Of a stretch of DNA of 32,296 nt, positions 17,150-26,620 are shown piece by piece; the first letter of the stretch is position 1; the number at the start of each line of letters is the position of its first letter. This DNA is from Candidatus Omnitrophota bacterium (lineage in GTDB: Bacteria; Hinthialibacterota; Hinthialibacteria; OLB16). The translations under genes and the position numbers were made by a program. A model generated the notes under the pieces. The model was given only the letters and a program-made list of their open reading frames with translations. It ran no database searches and was not told the DNA's origin. The stretch covers positions 1 through 32,296 of the forward strand of contig JACKFH010000041.1 in assembly GCA_020632575.1 (NCBI GenBank), written 5' to 3'.

Positions 17150-17896
17150 TCAATCGTCGAGTTCACGCCGGTTCTCGAAATTGAAGGAGAAATTAAGGAG
17201 AATCATGTGGTTATCTTCCCATCCATCGCCGAGCGGCCCGGTATCGACCGCCTCCCATTGGTAACCGAGGGAGAGAGTCGCCTGCTGTGAAAGTGGAATG
17301 TCGATGCCTGAGGCGAGCCGATTTTGACCCAAACGGTCTGTTTCGAAATTATAAAACACCTCATCGAAGACCCAGAACTTCCAGGCCCGATCAGCGGTCT
17401 TGAAACCAGGAATCCCTTTCGACAGTTTTCCTCGGAAACGAGTTCGCCAAACCTGATCGCTCACACCCTCGGGGTCGAGGATCTCCCATCGGTTGCGGAA
17501 GGAGAAATCCCATCCGGTTCCAAAGAGATCTTCCCTCTTGTTGTTCAAATGCAGGAGGTATCGATCGATATAAACTCGATCCGTGTTGGGGCGATCGGTG
17601 ATCTGGCGACGATACCCCGGTTCCAGGCTCCATCCCTCCCATCCGGGGATCGGAAAGACCAACGTTCCCTGGAAATGGGTGCGGTAGTGATTGGAGTAGC
17701 GGTCGAGCCAACGGTTATCCACTTCGAATTTGAGGTCCGTGGCTCCGAGTTGTTCCAGTTCGGGAAGAGGAATGGTGAACGATTGCTTGCTCCACAATTC
17801 CCCTTTCTCTTGCGCGCCGATGGGACTCGCAAGGATGGCCATCAGACAGAAAACCACTGTAATGGGCAGAGTCCACCCAAGGGGAAATCGAAGCAA
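17150..17896 (-). CDS. DUF2490-type outer-membrane beta-barrel-like protein
   Basis: A 248-residue protein with a signal peptide (about 1-28, ending IGAQ). The mature part alternates aromatic and charged residues in beta-strand fashion. It contains the DUF2490-like sequence pattern ...WSKQSFTIPL..., FEVDNRWLDRYSNHYRTHFQG, LEPGYRRQ, FGTGWDFSFRNRWEI and a final strand ending near F-N-F. The pattern R-x-R-N-R-W-E, with acidic-aromatic strands, is characteristic. It is likely an outer-membrane barrel of unknown function. It is a single gene, with about 140 bases to the glycosyltransferase gene end upstream and about 175 to the decapeptide-repeat gene downstream. Confidence 0.72.
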   Translation of the reverse strand: MLRFPLGWTLPITVVFCLMAILASPIGAQEKGELWSKQSFTIPLPELEQLGATDLKFEVDNRWLDRYSNHYRTHFQGTLVFPIPGWEGWSLEPGYRRQITDRPNTDRVYIDRYLLHLNNKREDLFGTGWDFSFRNRWEILDPEGVSDQVWRTRFRGKLSKGIPGFKTADRAWKFWVFDEVFYNFETDRLGQNRLASGIDIPLSQQATLSLGYQWEAVDTGPLGDGWEDNHMILLNFSFNFENRRELDD

Positions 17897-18035
17897 TTCT
17901 CGCCCCGCTTATTCAAATAGTTTAAAAATTTCTGCCTCGGAATTTCGAAACAGCCTTCACCAAGACCGATTGTTGGGGAATCCGGATGAAGAGACAAGTC
18001 CGACCCCAGCAGGGTTGTCCGAAAATCGATGGAAA

Positions 18036-21000
18036 TCAGTGAAGCGGCTGAATTTCAAGGGTTCCGTGGAGAAGGAGGGTGGTGGTTGTCGCGCCACTTG
18101 GTAGAACCGCCGACTCTTTCCGGTTCTCGGTGGGGTCGAAGAGACCGAAATCGACACGATGAGGACCGGGGGGCAGATCTTCTTTCAATTTGATTGGATA
18201 GACCTCGGTGAATCCATCCACGATCCCTTGGTAAAAACTCTCGCCGGACCGTGAAGCGACTCGCGGGTTGTCCTGCTCGATTCGCCCTTTTCGGAAGAGA
18301 GGAAAACTTTCGAGCTGGGTGTAATCCTGGTCGTCCAGTGAAAAAAGGTGGACGAAAAGAAAATCCTCGGAGGCGGCATTCATTAGAGCGGTCGCGGATT
18401 CCGGGTTCCAGGCGATTTCAAATTCGATATTGGCGCCGACGGTCGGTGAGGCTTGTCGGATACGAGCGGCCTCGATCTGCAATCCTTGGGGGTACTGGCC
18501 GCGCACCGACTCCCAATCCGTGCGACCGACGAGAAGCGGCTGGGATAAGGCATAGGCATTCCGGTCGGATTGGTTTCCCTCACGGATGACGAACTCGCGT
18601 TTGTATTGAGGTCGCTCCACTCCCACGCAAATTCGCCATTCCCCCTCGGGAAGATTGGAAGGGATTTCGATTCGGGTTTCGGTCGACCACCGTTTCATCC
18701 CTTCCCCACTCTGACCGTAAGCATCGAGGACCCATCCGGTGTGCGCGACAGGACCTTGCGTCGATGTTGTTGATATCGGCAAAAGGTAAGCGAATCCGCG
18801 CACATCCTGTTCCTCGGACGCTTCCATCTCGAGCCACTCATAGGCCCAGTGGCATTCAAGTTCGATCGATTGCCCTGGCCGGACCGAGGATGGTTCGAAA
18901 CGGGCGGATTCGAGAACGATCGAGCCGATCTCTTCGCGAGCCTCCAACGCCGCGCGATCCTCGAATTCGGAGTCTATGTATTCCCACCCCTTCGGCTCGT
19001 AAAGGAAGGGGTCGCCGAGGGGCATGGTCGTTTCAACTTTCCCGACCGGATCGGCGATCGCGACCTTGGCGAGAGAGTCCGATTTGAAGAGACCCAATCG
19101 CCATTCGTACATGCCCGGAAGGAGATCCTTTCGCGGTTCGATTAGGAGAGTTGACAGGACCGCGGGTGGCGAGCCGGAACGGACTTGGAAATTCGCGACC
19201 TCCGCTCCCTCCTCGGTGAGCGGGAAATTCCACCCCTGAATGAATCGACCATCGCGGGGATCTTGAAGATGCAGGAAGAATTGGGTGCCGGCGACCATCG
19301 ATTCTAGATTTTCCACCGGCTCGGGAACCCAATCGACTTGGAGGAGCGTGGCCTCCCCCTTTTCGTACAAGTCTCGTTTCGAAAATCGGTATCCGGTGAC
19401 ACGAACGCCGTTCGCGAACTTCACATCGGTCTTGACCCGCTCACCAAGCAGCGCCGCCGGGAACCGGTTCCTCCAAAGGGTGGAGGTCGCCCCATCGGGG
19501 AGGTGGTAAACGGCGAGCGGTTTGAGCCCCTCCCCCCAGCCGCTCTCCTCGCCAAACAATTTCTTCAGGAGGGGCTCGTAATTCTTAGATACAAAATCGG
19601 GACCAAGGTCCCCGCCTTGTTTAGTGATGAAATAGGGCGCTCGCAGAACGTTCAGGAGGCGCCGGGTGGAACCCGGGTCGGCGCGGTAATCCGGCCGATA
19701 GGCGATGTTGAAAAAGTCGAGGTTGGCGCCCAGCATTTTCGCATAGCAATTGAGCGCCGGAGCGTGGAGGTAGCCATCGTCTACAAGAACCGGGACCTCG
19801 ATCCGCCCATCGATGTGACCGACATGATCCCGGTCCTTCTGAATTTCCTCCACCATCGACCTGTGCGGCCAATCGGCGTCGAAGCGGAGCATGTCGCCAT
19901 AAGGGGCGGGACCAGCGAGAGTTAGCGGCTGACCAAACGGAGTCGGAACCTCGACCCGCTTTGACAGTACGGGCAAACCGATCACCTGATTCGCATACCC
20001 GATTAAGGCGACCGCGAGAGTCCCGACCAACCAAACAGGGCGAGTGCCGGGACTGCGCGAGAGCAGCCACCAAGCGATCAGAATCGGGATGGGGTAGATG
20101 GCCGGAGTGAAGTACCGGGGATCCTTCACCCAAAGCGAGGACATCACCAAGTACGAGAGCCCAAAAGTTCCCAAGAGAAACCATGCGGATGGGTTCCGGT
20201 TTTTCCCAAAGAGGATCGTGAGGATCGAGGCGATGGCGAGCAGCCAGAGTGGGAGTCGGAGTTGATGGCTTTCCAATGTGAGGAAGTAATAGAGCATCGA
20301 ATCGAGGGTCTGGACCTCGGCCATGCCTCGCACCTGCGCCGCCTCGGTCAAGACTCGGCTCCCCTCCGAGGCGATGAACCCAAAGTGTTTGAGGTACCAT
20401 GGTCCTGCGATGAGCAGCGCGGGAATTGAGGCGATGACAATCCCGATGAGACTTGAAGCGAGTGGGGGTGTCGGCCGTCGCGCTTCATCCCAATGACTCG
20501 CGAACCCTCGGGAGAAGGAGAGTTGTTTGGCGGCGCCGATCAGTAGCCCGATGAAAACCAGTGACAAAACGGAGAGAAAGATAAAAGAACCGCTCCCACG
20601 GAAGAGGCTGACAAAACAGTAGAGGACGCCCACCCACCCCACGAGGAAGAGACCGGCCCGATAGAGGCCGGCTCCTCGATCTTCCTCTGTGTCATTCGAG
20701 AAAAAACCGCCAATGAATCGACCCGGCGCCACCGGCAGAAACATCCCGGAAAAGACCCAAAGGACAGGGAATCCGATGAAGACCGGAAAGGTCCATTTGG
20801 TGAGCAGTCCAAAACCGCACACCACCCCAAACAGAAAGGCGATCCCCTTCCTCCCAAAGCGATCGCTCGCGAGCACCAGGTAGGCCCCGGCCGCGGACCA
20901 GGCCAGCACAGCGAGGTCGACATAGATTTCACGGGTTAGCCCATGGACCACCGGAAAGAGAGAAATCAGAATTCCCGCCAAGAGTCCGGTCCTCGAGTCG

Positions 21001-21380
21001 AACAAAAGGTTCCCGAGCAGATACACCGACAGCATCAAGACACCCAAGAAAAAAAGGTTGGGCAAACGGACGCTGTCCAGAGTTTGCGGCCGAATCTTCA
21101 GACAGACCGCGGCAAAGAGATGGTAACAGGGAGGGTAATAAGAGGAGATTTCATACAGTTCGTCGAACCACGCAAGCGACGGTTCGAATCGATCGAAATG
21201 GTCTCGAATCTCCATCGCGATATTGGTGTGGTTGGCGGCGTCGTAGTAAGGGGGGACCTCGGCCTCTTTGAAGATGACCAAATCGACTGCGGCGTGGAGC
21301 CCCCAGACTCCGAAAAGAATGAGGAGCGCGACCCAGGAGATTTTCGATCGATGGTCCGAGGCGTCCGATGTCATGTTCAT
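18036..21380 (-). CDS. Large GT-C glycosyltransferase family 39-like membrane protein
   Basis: A 1114-residue protein. The first roughly 480 residues are a GT-C fold like ArnT/PMT enzymes: a first helix (SWVALLILFGVWGLHAAVDL, 14-33), an external loop containing YYDAANH with the catalytic-type Asp, the YYPPCYHLF segment, ten or more membrane spans, and FGLLTKWTFPVF. Such enzymes move a sugar from a lipid-phosphate carrier. The remaining 600 residues are soluble, probably periplasmic, and include two or three beta-sandwich-like parts with paired motifs (e.g. GYRFSKRDLYEKGEATLLQVDW, and RFEPSSVRPGQSIELECHW). These resemble the carrier or acceptor-binding C-terminal domains of some planctomycete-type GT39 proteins. 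The start is ATG 21380 or two codons later; no strong ribosome-binding site. Acceptor unknown. Confidence 0.78.
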   Translation of the reverse strand: MNMTSDASDHRSKISWVALLILFGVWGLHAAVDLVIFKEAEVPPYYDAANHTNIAMEIRDHFDRFEPSLAWFDELYEISSYYPPCYHLFAAVCLKIRPQTLDSVRLPNLFFLGVLMLSVYLLGNLLFDSRTGLLAGILISLFPVVHGLTREIYVDLAVLAWSAAGAYLVLASDRFGRKGIAFLFGVVCGFGLLTKWTFPVFIGFPVLWVFSGMFLPVAPGRFIGGFFSNDTEEDRGAGLYRAGLFLVGWVGVLYCFVSLFRGSGSFIFLSVLSLVFIGLLIGAAKQLSFSRGFASHWDEARRPTPPLASSLIGIVIASIPALLIAGPWYLKHFGFIASEGSRVLTEAAQVRGMAEVQTLDSMLYYFLTLESHQLRLPLWLLAIASILTILFGKNRNPSAWFLLGTFGLSYLVMSSLWVKDPRYFTPAIYPIPILIAWWLLSRSPGTRPVWLVGTLAVALIGYANQVIGLPVLSKRVEVPTPFGQPLTLAGPAPYGDMLRFDADWPHRSMVEEIQKDRDHVGHIDGRIEVPVLVDDGYLHAPALNCYAKMLGANLDFFNIAYRPDYRADPGSTRRLLNVLRAPYFITKQGGDLGPDFVSKNYEPLLKKLFGEESGWGEGLKPLAVYHLPDGATSTLWRNRFPAALLGERVKTDVKFANGVRVTGYRFSKRDLYEKGEATLLQVDWVPEPVENLESMVAGTQFFLHLQDPRDGRFIQGWNFPLTEEGAEVANFQVRSGSPPAVLSTLLIEPRKDLLPGMYEWRLGLFKSDSLAKVAIADPVGKVETTMPLGDPFLYEPKGWEYIDSEFEDRAALEAREEIGSIVLESARFEPSSVRPGQSIELECHWAYEWLEMEASEEQDVRGFAYLLPISTTSTQGPVAHTGWVLDAYGQSGEGMKRWSTETRIEIPSNLPEGEWRICVGVERPQYKREFVIREGNQSDRNAYALSQPLLVGRTDWESVRGQYPQGLQIEAARIRQASPTVGANIEFEIAWNPESATALMNAASEDFLFVHLFSLDDQDYTQLESFPLFRKGRIEQDNPRVASRSGESFYQGIVDGFTEVYPIKLKEDLPPGPHRVDFGLFDPTENRKESAVLPSGATTTTLLLHGTLEIQPLH

Positions 21381-21486
21381 GGCGCCCGGTTTTACAATGG
21401 GGCGGTGGAGGTGGCAAGGCGAAAGCGGGTTTCCAACCAGCCGAATGGCCGTATTCTCGGGAAGGGTTCCCCTTGATTTTCTTCTA

Positions 21487-21515
21487 TTGAAAAAAATCGC
21501 TAATCGATTTATTAT
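21487..21515 (+). promoter_or_regulatory. Sigma-70-like promoter for the beta-helix gene
   Basis: TTGAAA at 21487-21492, a 17-base spacer, and TATTAT at 21510-21515, in AT-rich DNA that differs from the surrounding coding sequence. It lies about 38 bases before the proposed ATG at 21553, in the divergent gap with the glycosyltransferase gene. Predicted by consensus only. Confidence 0.5.
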
Positions 21516-21552
21516 TGTACTCTGTAGAAATTAATGGAACGCGGTGAAACCA

Positions 21553-24387
21553 ATGAGGTTTATCAAATCCGGTTTTGGGACATTCCTCCTTTTGTGTTCC
21601 TGCCTAATCCATGGGCGCGATGTTCCTGCCACCACCCTAAATGTTCCCGGCGATTTCGCGACCATCCAGTCCGCGATCGACTCGGCCACCCATGGCGACG
21701 AAATTGTTGTGGCCCCCGGGGTCTATGTGGAGACCATCGAGATCTCGGGTAAGAACCTCCGCCTCCGCTCGACCAACCCGCGTGATTGGTCGGTGGTGGA
21801 AGCAACAGTAATCGACGCGAGCGGGGCCGGATCGGTGGTGAAATTTGCGGGAAGCGAAACGGAGGACTGCGTTCTTGCGGGGTTCACAATCAAAGGGGGA
21901 ACGGAGTATGGAGTCAATGGCAGCCATTCTCACGCGACCATCGAATTCAATCTTATCCAAGGTAACGAGAGCGGCATTTCGATTGAGCAAACCAGCGGGA
22001 TATTTCAATCCGATGGGGTCATCAGGAACAACCGGATAGGACCCAATTTAAGAAACGGGATTGTTGAAAGCTCAGGCAGGATTCAAAACAATCTCATAGC
22101 GGAGAATCGTTGGGGAATTTACCGCTGCAACGGTCCAATTATTAACAACACAATGGTCGACAACACCATCGACGACATTCATGCCTGCTACGGCGACATT
22201 GTAAACTGCATAATCGGCGACCCTCCAAGCGGGGTCGCCAATTTAGGTTATCTCTTAAACTGCTGCGTGATCGAAGAGCATGGATGGCAAGGCAAAGTCA
22301 TCATTGGCGACCCTCTATTTGAGGATCGAGCAAATGGCGATTATCGACTCTCCGCCGATTCGCCTTGTCGGGACGTGGGGAATCTCTCCTATCTTTCAGA
22401 AATTTTTCAGGTCGACCTGGAAGGCAACACCCGGATTTCCGGTGATGCGGTCGATATCGGGTGCTACGAGTTCGGCAGTTCCTACGACAGCGATGGGGAC
22501 TTTTTAGATGACGACGAAGAAGCGGTCCACGGATCGGATCCCACGAACCGGGACACTGATGGTGACGGTCTACTGGATGGGTTCGAGGTAAGGCGGGGAA
22601 ACGACCCACGGAATTTCGATCTCCCTCGGGGAATCGTGGTTCCCACAGACCTGCCAACGCTGGATGAAGCGGTGGCATACGCTCTTCCCTCCGAAAGGGT
22701 GACTGTGATGCCGGGGACTCATGAGGCCCACCTGTTCGTCCGGAGAGACATCGAACTATTAAGCAGCGACCCATTGTCCGCGTCCATTACGGCCTCCACT
22801 ATTCTGAATGGGTCCAACGAATACCCAATATTGGCCTTCCATAATTCGGGAACGGATGGATCGAGAATCGAAGGACTGACCCTTGCGAATGGGAGGGGAC
22901 TTTTTGGCGGCGCTATCCACGGACACGGGACCAAAGCAACGATTCGCAACAACCGATTTCGGAACAATAGGTGTTCCCGATATAGCATCTCCTGTTATGG
23001 CGGGGCCCTTTACGATTGTGATGGGTTGATTGAGGAAAACTCATTTTGGGAAAACTACGCCAACTTCGGCGGAGCCCTGAGTCATTGCGACGGAACGATT
23101 CGCGGGAATCGATTCATCGAAAACAACGGATATTCAATTCCAGTTTATAGGGTCTCCATTCCGGGGAAAGGCGGCGCCCTACACGCGTGCGCGGCCAACA
23201 TCGTGGAAAATGAGTTCTATTCGAACGGGGCTGTCTATGGAGGAGCTATCTCCGAATCCTCCGGTGTTATCCTCTCCAATACCTTCATCGCGAATTATTC
23301 GGAACGTGGAATAGAGCAAGGAGAGGGCGGGGCGATCTTCGATTGCGACGGATGGATCCTTCACAATCGAATCGAAAGAAACCAGTCATTCGTGGGTGGA
23401 GGATTGGCGAAATGCGATGGTGAAATCGCCTACAACATCATCAGAGACAATACCGCCGAATCCTATTGTCGAACTTCCTTGATCTACCTCGGATGCGCCC
23501 CTCCAATGGGCGGCGGCCTGCACGACTGCGATGGCCAGATCCATCATAACCTCATCCAGGGGAATCGATTGGTCCCTCGCTGCGGACAGTTATCTTGTCC
23601 CGACTCTCTTGGGGCGGGACTGCAGGGATGCGATGGCCTGATCGAAAACAACATCGTCGCCACGAACGACGCCCTGATTGCTTGCGCCTCTTTTTACCGG
23701 CCAATTGACGGCGCCACCGAGGAGATTTGGATTCGAGAATGCTCCTCCGCAACCGGAGGAGGGATTCAAAATTGCGAAGGTGTGATCCGAAACAACACTT
23801 TCTATGGAAACCGAGTCGAGGGAGAAGAGACGGGCGGCGCCGCAAACTGCACCGGCGATTTCGAAAACAATATCGTCTGGGGAAACATTCCACTCCAATC
23901 TCCACAAGTGGTCGATGTCACACCGGCCTATTGCCTCATTCAAAGTTGGACCGGGGGTGGTCCCGGAAACCTGTCCGAGAATCCACGGTTCACCGACCCC
24001 GAGAATGGCGATTACCGTCTCAAACCGATCTCCCCGGCGGTCGATGCCGGAAAGTTTCAGGTAGACCTGATCACCGACTTCGATAGGGAACCTCGTCCGT
24101 TCAAGGCGGTCGAGGAACACCGCGGAGATGGCTCCGCATTCGACATCGGCGCGGACGAGTACCGGCTGTTCATGAATCCTCATTCCGACCTGACGAACGA
24201 TCTAAGAGTGGACATGCTCGATCTCAATGTGATGCAACGAAACTGGCATCGCGAAACCGAACCCGTGGGTCCCGTCCCCGAGGAAAGGATCCTGATCGAC
24301 CCCGACGCCGATCTCGATTTCAGCGGTCGAGTCGATGTAATGGACCTCGCGCTTTTTCTGGAGGACTGGGGGCGTGTGAGCGAATGA
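21553..24387 (+). CDS. Secreted right-handed beta-helix protein with TSP3-like and dockerin-like regions
   Basis: A 944-residue exported protein. The signal peptide is about residues 1-25. Next is a pectate-lyase-like beta-helix start (VPGDFATIQSAIDSATHGDEIVVAPGVYVE). About residues 310-355 hold Asp-rich thrombospondin-type-3-like repeats (DSDGDFLDDDEE, DTDGDGLLDGFE) that probably bind calcium. A second helix follows with the repeated N-N-x-F/I...GG-A/G-L-x-x-C-D-G-x-I unit, many times. After a DPENGDYRL...SPAVDAG (choice-of-anchor-like) motif the C-terminus (about 876-940) has two EF-like loops as in dockerin type I: DLRVDMLDLN and DFSGRVDVMDLALF. Role probably adhesion or polysaccharide binding/cleavage outside the cell; no catalytic site seen. 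GTG 21544 is in frame, but GGTGA sits at good distance from ATG 21553. Confidence 0.85.
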   Translation: MRFIKSGFGTFLLLCSCLIHGRDVPATTLNVPGDFATIQSAIDSATHGDEIVVAPGVYVETIEISGKNLRLRSTNPRDWSVVEATVIDASGAGSVVKFAGSETEDCVLAGFTIKGGTEYGVNGSHSHATIEFNLIQGNESGISIEQTSGIFQSDGVIRNNRIGPNLRNGIVESSGRIQNNLIAENRWGIYRCNGPIINNTMVDNTIDDIHACYGDIVNCIIGDPPSGVANLGYLLNCCVIEEHGWQGKVIIGDPLFEDRANGDYRLSADSPCRDVGNLSYLSEIFQVDLEGNTRISGDAVDIGCYEFGSSYDSDGDFLDDDEEAVHGSDPTNRDTDGDGLLDGFEVRRGNDPRNFDLPRGIVVPTDLPTLDEAVAYALPSERVTVMPGTHEAHLFVRRDIELLSSDPLSASITASTILNGSNEYPILAFHNSGTDGSRIEGLTLANGRGLFGGAIHGHGTKATIRNNRFRNNRCSRYSISCYGGALYDCDGLIEENSFWENYANFGGALSHCDGTIRGNRFIENNGYSIPVYRVSIPGKGGALHACAANIVENEFYSNGAVYGGAISESSGVILSNTFIANYSERGIEQGEGGAIFDCDGWILHNRIERNQSFVGGGLAKCDGEIAYNIIRDNTAESYCRTSLIYLGCAPPMGGGLHDCDGQIHHNLIQGNRLVPRCGQLSCPDSLGAGLQGCDGLIENNIVATNDALIACASFYRPIDGATEEIWIRECSSATGGGIQNCEGVIRNNTFYGNRVEGEETGGAANCTGDFENNIVWGNIPLQSPQVVDVTPAYCLIQSWTGGGPGNLSENPRFTDPENGDYRLKPISPAVDAGKFQVDLITDFDREPRPFKAVEEHRGDGSAFDIGADEYRLFMNPHSDLTNDLRVDMLDLNVMQRNWHRETEPVGPVPEERILIDPDADLDFSGRVDVMDLALFLEDWGRVSE

Positions 24388-24482
24388 GAAGAAGAGCCGA
24401 CAATCAGATCCAAATCTATAATTGACAAATAAACCGATGGGAAATAATATTTGCTACTCAGGATGGAAAGGAGACCGCTCTC

Positions 24483-25703
24483 ATGGCCATCGCCACTCTC
24501 CTACGGGATGGAAAACACCGGGCCCTTCGAGTTCTCCGAGATCAGGCCAATCGCCGTTCCGTTCCCCAACGAAGCTGGTTTGTAATCTGGAATATCACCA
24601 CCGCCTGCAACCTCACCTGTAAATACTGCAAAGTCCCCACCGTCGTGCAGTCGAGACCGGTTAAAGGGGAAGCGACCAAACACCTGCATCTCCTGCTTGA
24701 ACTCGACCCGCGGTCACTGGTCTTGTTCGGGGCCGAACCGACCATGGCCGCCGATCTGCCGGATGCGGTGAGAGTCCTGAAAGAAAACCGGCCCGAACTT
24801 TGGATTCAACTGAATAGCAACGGCGTTCTGGAGCCGATCCTGACCGAGGTCATTCCGATGATCAACAAGTTGGAATTGAGCCTCGACGCCATCGGCGACA
24901 GCTGCAAGTTCCTGACCGGCGCCTCGGCCAAACCGCTCCTCGGAAAGTTCAAACGCTACCACGCCCTTGCCCAACAGCACGGCGTCCCAATCAGCATTCA
25001 TGCGGTCATCACTCAAGCGAACTACCGCGACCTTCCGGAGTTGGTCGCTTGGATGCGAGACAACCTACCCGGGGTGTGGCTCAGCATTCGCCCCATCATC
25101 CCCGATTCACACCCACTGAGCGTGCAGAACGATCCCGAGGTCAATGCGGATTTTATGCGGGTCGTGGAATCCCTGCCGGAGGAGGTCGGACGATCCTTTA
25201 TCAGCGATCCCACCCGACAGTCGAAGATGAGTTGTTCAAGACAATTCTTTCGGACGGTGGTGGACTTCGATGGCTCGCTCCGATCCTGCAAGGTCGAGCA
25301 ATCGGCGGTCTACCTCGAGGGCCAACATTACCGGAACCGTCCACGACTCCAGGGCGCCTGGGATGCCGCGCGGGATTTTGGAACCGCCTATCATTCCCTC
25401 GTGGCGAGGCCGACCTCGATGACCTGCATCCATTCTTGCGAATGGTTTCTCCCCTTCGATCACTTTCTATCCGGAAAGGTTTCGGCCGACTACGAGGGCC
25501 TTGACTTCCTCCATGGGACCCTGGATCTCGAGGATGTAAAAGAGCTGAACGACTACACCGGCGAGCGCCTCGGCAAGACGTTCTCGCTCGATGAACTAGG
25601 CCCGTTCCTCAAACCCGGTGTGCGAAACGATGTGCGGATCGCGAATTCAAATCGCATGGCAGTCGAAGAAGCCCGAGCGGAATGTTTTGGGAGTTCAGGA
25701 TGA
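24483..25703 (+). CDS. Radical SAM protein with SPASM-like C-terminal cysteines
   Basis: A 406-residue radical SAM enzyme. The cluster motif is CNLTCKYC (Cys42, 46, 49), followed by the FGAEPTMA strand corresponding to the GGEP motif, QLNSNGVL, and LELSLDAIG near the beta4 position. C-terminal Cys residues in FDGSLRSCK and in CIHSCEW (C-x3-C) resemble the start of a SPASM/Twitch auxiliary cluster, but the complete set of seven is not evident. It probably modifies a peptide or cofactor by radical chemistry; no substrate peptide gene is obvious beside it. AGGAG lies about 8-9 bases before the ATG. The gene begins 95 bases after the beta-helix protein and its stop is 10 bases before the next gene. 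Confidence 0.83.
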   Translation: MAIATLLRDGKHRALRVLRDQANRRSVPQRSWFVIWNITTACNLTCKYCKVPTVVQSRPVKGEATKHLHLLLELDPRSLVLFGAEPTMAADLPDAVRVLKENRPELWIQLNSNGVLEPILTEVIPMINKLELSLDAIGDSCKFLTGASAKPLLGKFKRYHALAQQHGVPISIHAVITQANYRDLPELVAWMRDNLPGVWLSIRPIIPDSHPLSVQNDPEVNADFMRVVESLPEEVGRSFISDPTRQSKMSCSRQFFRTVVDFDGSLRSCKVEQSAVYLEGQHYRNRPRLQGAWDAARDFGTAYHSLVARPTSMTCIHSCEWFLPFDHFLSGKVSADYEGLDFLHGTLDLEDVKELNDYTGERLGKTFSLDELGPFLKPGVRNDVRIANSNRMAVEEARAECFGSSG

Positions 25704-25713
25704 GGGAGGGGAA

Positions 25714-26079
25714 ATGTTAGATCGCTCGACCGAGGAAATTGTAGTGAAACGGACGGGAAGTGGAGTCTCATTAATTCGAATCGTGTCAATACTCATTGCG
25801 ATTGGACTTTTCTATTGCTATGTTGATTTGTACTGTGGGTCGCAGAATGAAATGAGTTGGATTCATATTAAATGGAACGCTTCAAAGATTCATAAAGGGA
25901 TGGAACGGGAACGTGTTATAGAGATTCTTGGAAAGCCCTCTTCTCATTCCGACATCTACAAGGAAAACAAGGAGATTCTATGGTACGGAAGAGACCACCC
26001 GATTGGATTAGGGTATGATTATTTCGATATCCACCTTTCGGACGGAGTGGTTTCTGAGACTCAGGAATACACTGATTGA
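25714..26079 (+). CDS. Small membrane-anchored BamE/SmpA-like protein
   Basis: A 121-residue protein with an N-terminal membrane helix (about 18-38, LIRIVSILIAIGLFYCYV). The soluble part has the BamE-fold signature I-x-x-G-M-x-R-E-R-V-I-E-I-L-G-K-P (about 62-78), then a LWYGRDHPIG...YFDIHLSDGVVSE strand pattern with the expected D-G-x-V. In the wider SmpA/OmlA superfamily such domains act as small envelope lipoproteins or inhibitors; here there is no lipobox, so it is a simple anchored protein. GAGGGGAA precedes the ATG at 25714, which is preferred over an in-frame ATG at 25618 that lies inside the radical SAM gene. It is the last gene before the Rhs array and is more AT-rich than its neighbours. 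Confidence 0.7.
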   Translation: MLDRSTEEIVVKRTGSGVSLIRIVSILIAIGLFYCYVDLYCGSQNEMSWIHIKWNASKIHKGMERERVIEILGKPSSHSDIYKENKEILWYGRDHPIGLGYDYFDIHLSDGVVSETQEYTD

Positions 26080-26120
26080 GGATGCTAACCCGATCCTTTT
26101 CGAGCGGTCTTGGATTAACC

Positions 26121-26250
26121 TGTACAATGGGAGCGCGTACGATGTCTCCGAGGAGTGGAAGTACAAGTGGAATCCGAGGGATCAGATGACTCAGGCGATG
26201 AAGTGGGAGGGGAGCGCGTCCTCCACCGACAATGTGGGAGCGGTCAGTTA
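26121..26250 (+). pseudogene. Rhs core fragment, copy A
   Basis: A 130-base fragment of the shared Rhs core. Read in the Rhs frame it gives YNGSAYDVSEEWKYKWNP and on to NVGAVS, then stops at TAA just where the homology ends. It matches copy C at 29003 onward with 1 mismatch in the first 30 bases, and bases 26147-26250 match copy B at 26921-27024 with 1 mismatch in 104. It lacks any start, N-terminus and tail, so it is a remnant. Together with copy B it forms direct repeats around the PemK-type module. Confidence 0.78.
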
Positions 26251-26257
26251 AGACCAC

Positions 26258-26280
26258 CGCCTCCCCCGCAAGGGGTGGCG
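26258..26280 (-). terminator. Hairpin after the PemK-type toxin gene
   Basis: CGCCTCCCC (26258-26266) pairs with GGGGTGGCG (26272-26280), with one T-T mismatch and a five-base loop, eight bases beyond the toxin stop codon. There is no clear T-run after it on the minus strand, so intrinsic termination is uncertain. Confidence 0.3.
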
Positions 26281-26287
26281 AGGTCGG

Positions 26288-26620
26288 TTATCCCAGAAGA
26301 ATGTTCACCACTTTTTGAATGATGTTTTTGTGAATCTCATCCCCGATCGCACCCGCCTCTCCAACAATCAAAGACCGACTTGCCGTGAAAACCTTCCCCG
26401 GGCGAATGTAACTGGTTCGATGCAGGCTTCCTTCAACAAAGTCCGTTTTATCGATTTGCACCGCGTGTGGATCGGCGTAGGCGCTGCTGGTGATCTGGCA
26501 GAGAAGCCAATCGTCCCCACCCGCATGAGCCAGAACTAGCGAGGGCCTGACTTTGCTTGAAGAGAGGTCCGAAAACGGGAATGGAACGAGTACTACTTTG
26601 CCCCTTGCAGGTGAGACCAT
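26288..26620 (-). CDS. PemK/MazF-family toxin
   Basis: A 110-residue type II toxin. The start ...ARGKVVLVPFPFSDLSSSKVRPSLVLAH is the classic PemK/MazF beginning (G-x-V-x-x-V-x-F-P-F-[ST]-D...K-x-R-P), followed by LLCQITS, the ACQITS-like strand, and a LHRTSYIRPGKVFTA segment in which S-Y-I-R-P matches the family's later strand. The family cleaves mRNA. I start at ATG 26620, inside the antitoxin's last 28 bases, not at the earlier in-frame ATG that lies further in the antitoxin gene. The pair is antisense to the Rhs array, and lies between direct repeats formed by Rhs copies A and B. Confidence 0.87.
   Translation of the reverse strand: MVSPARGKVVLVPFPFSDLSSSKVRPSLVLAHAGGDDWLLCQITSSAYADPHAVQIDKTDFVEGSLHRTSYIRPGKVFTASRSLIVGEAGAIGDEIHKNIIQKVVNILLG

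Noticed and set aside
24422..24482. Short open frame before the radical SAM gene as a precursor peptide
   Set aside because: It has no ribosome-binding site, no leader/core pattern, and overlaps the radical SAM gene in another frame.
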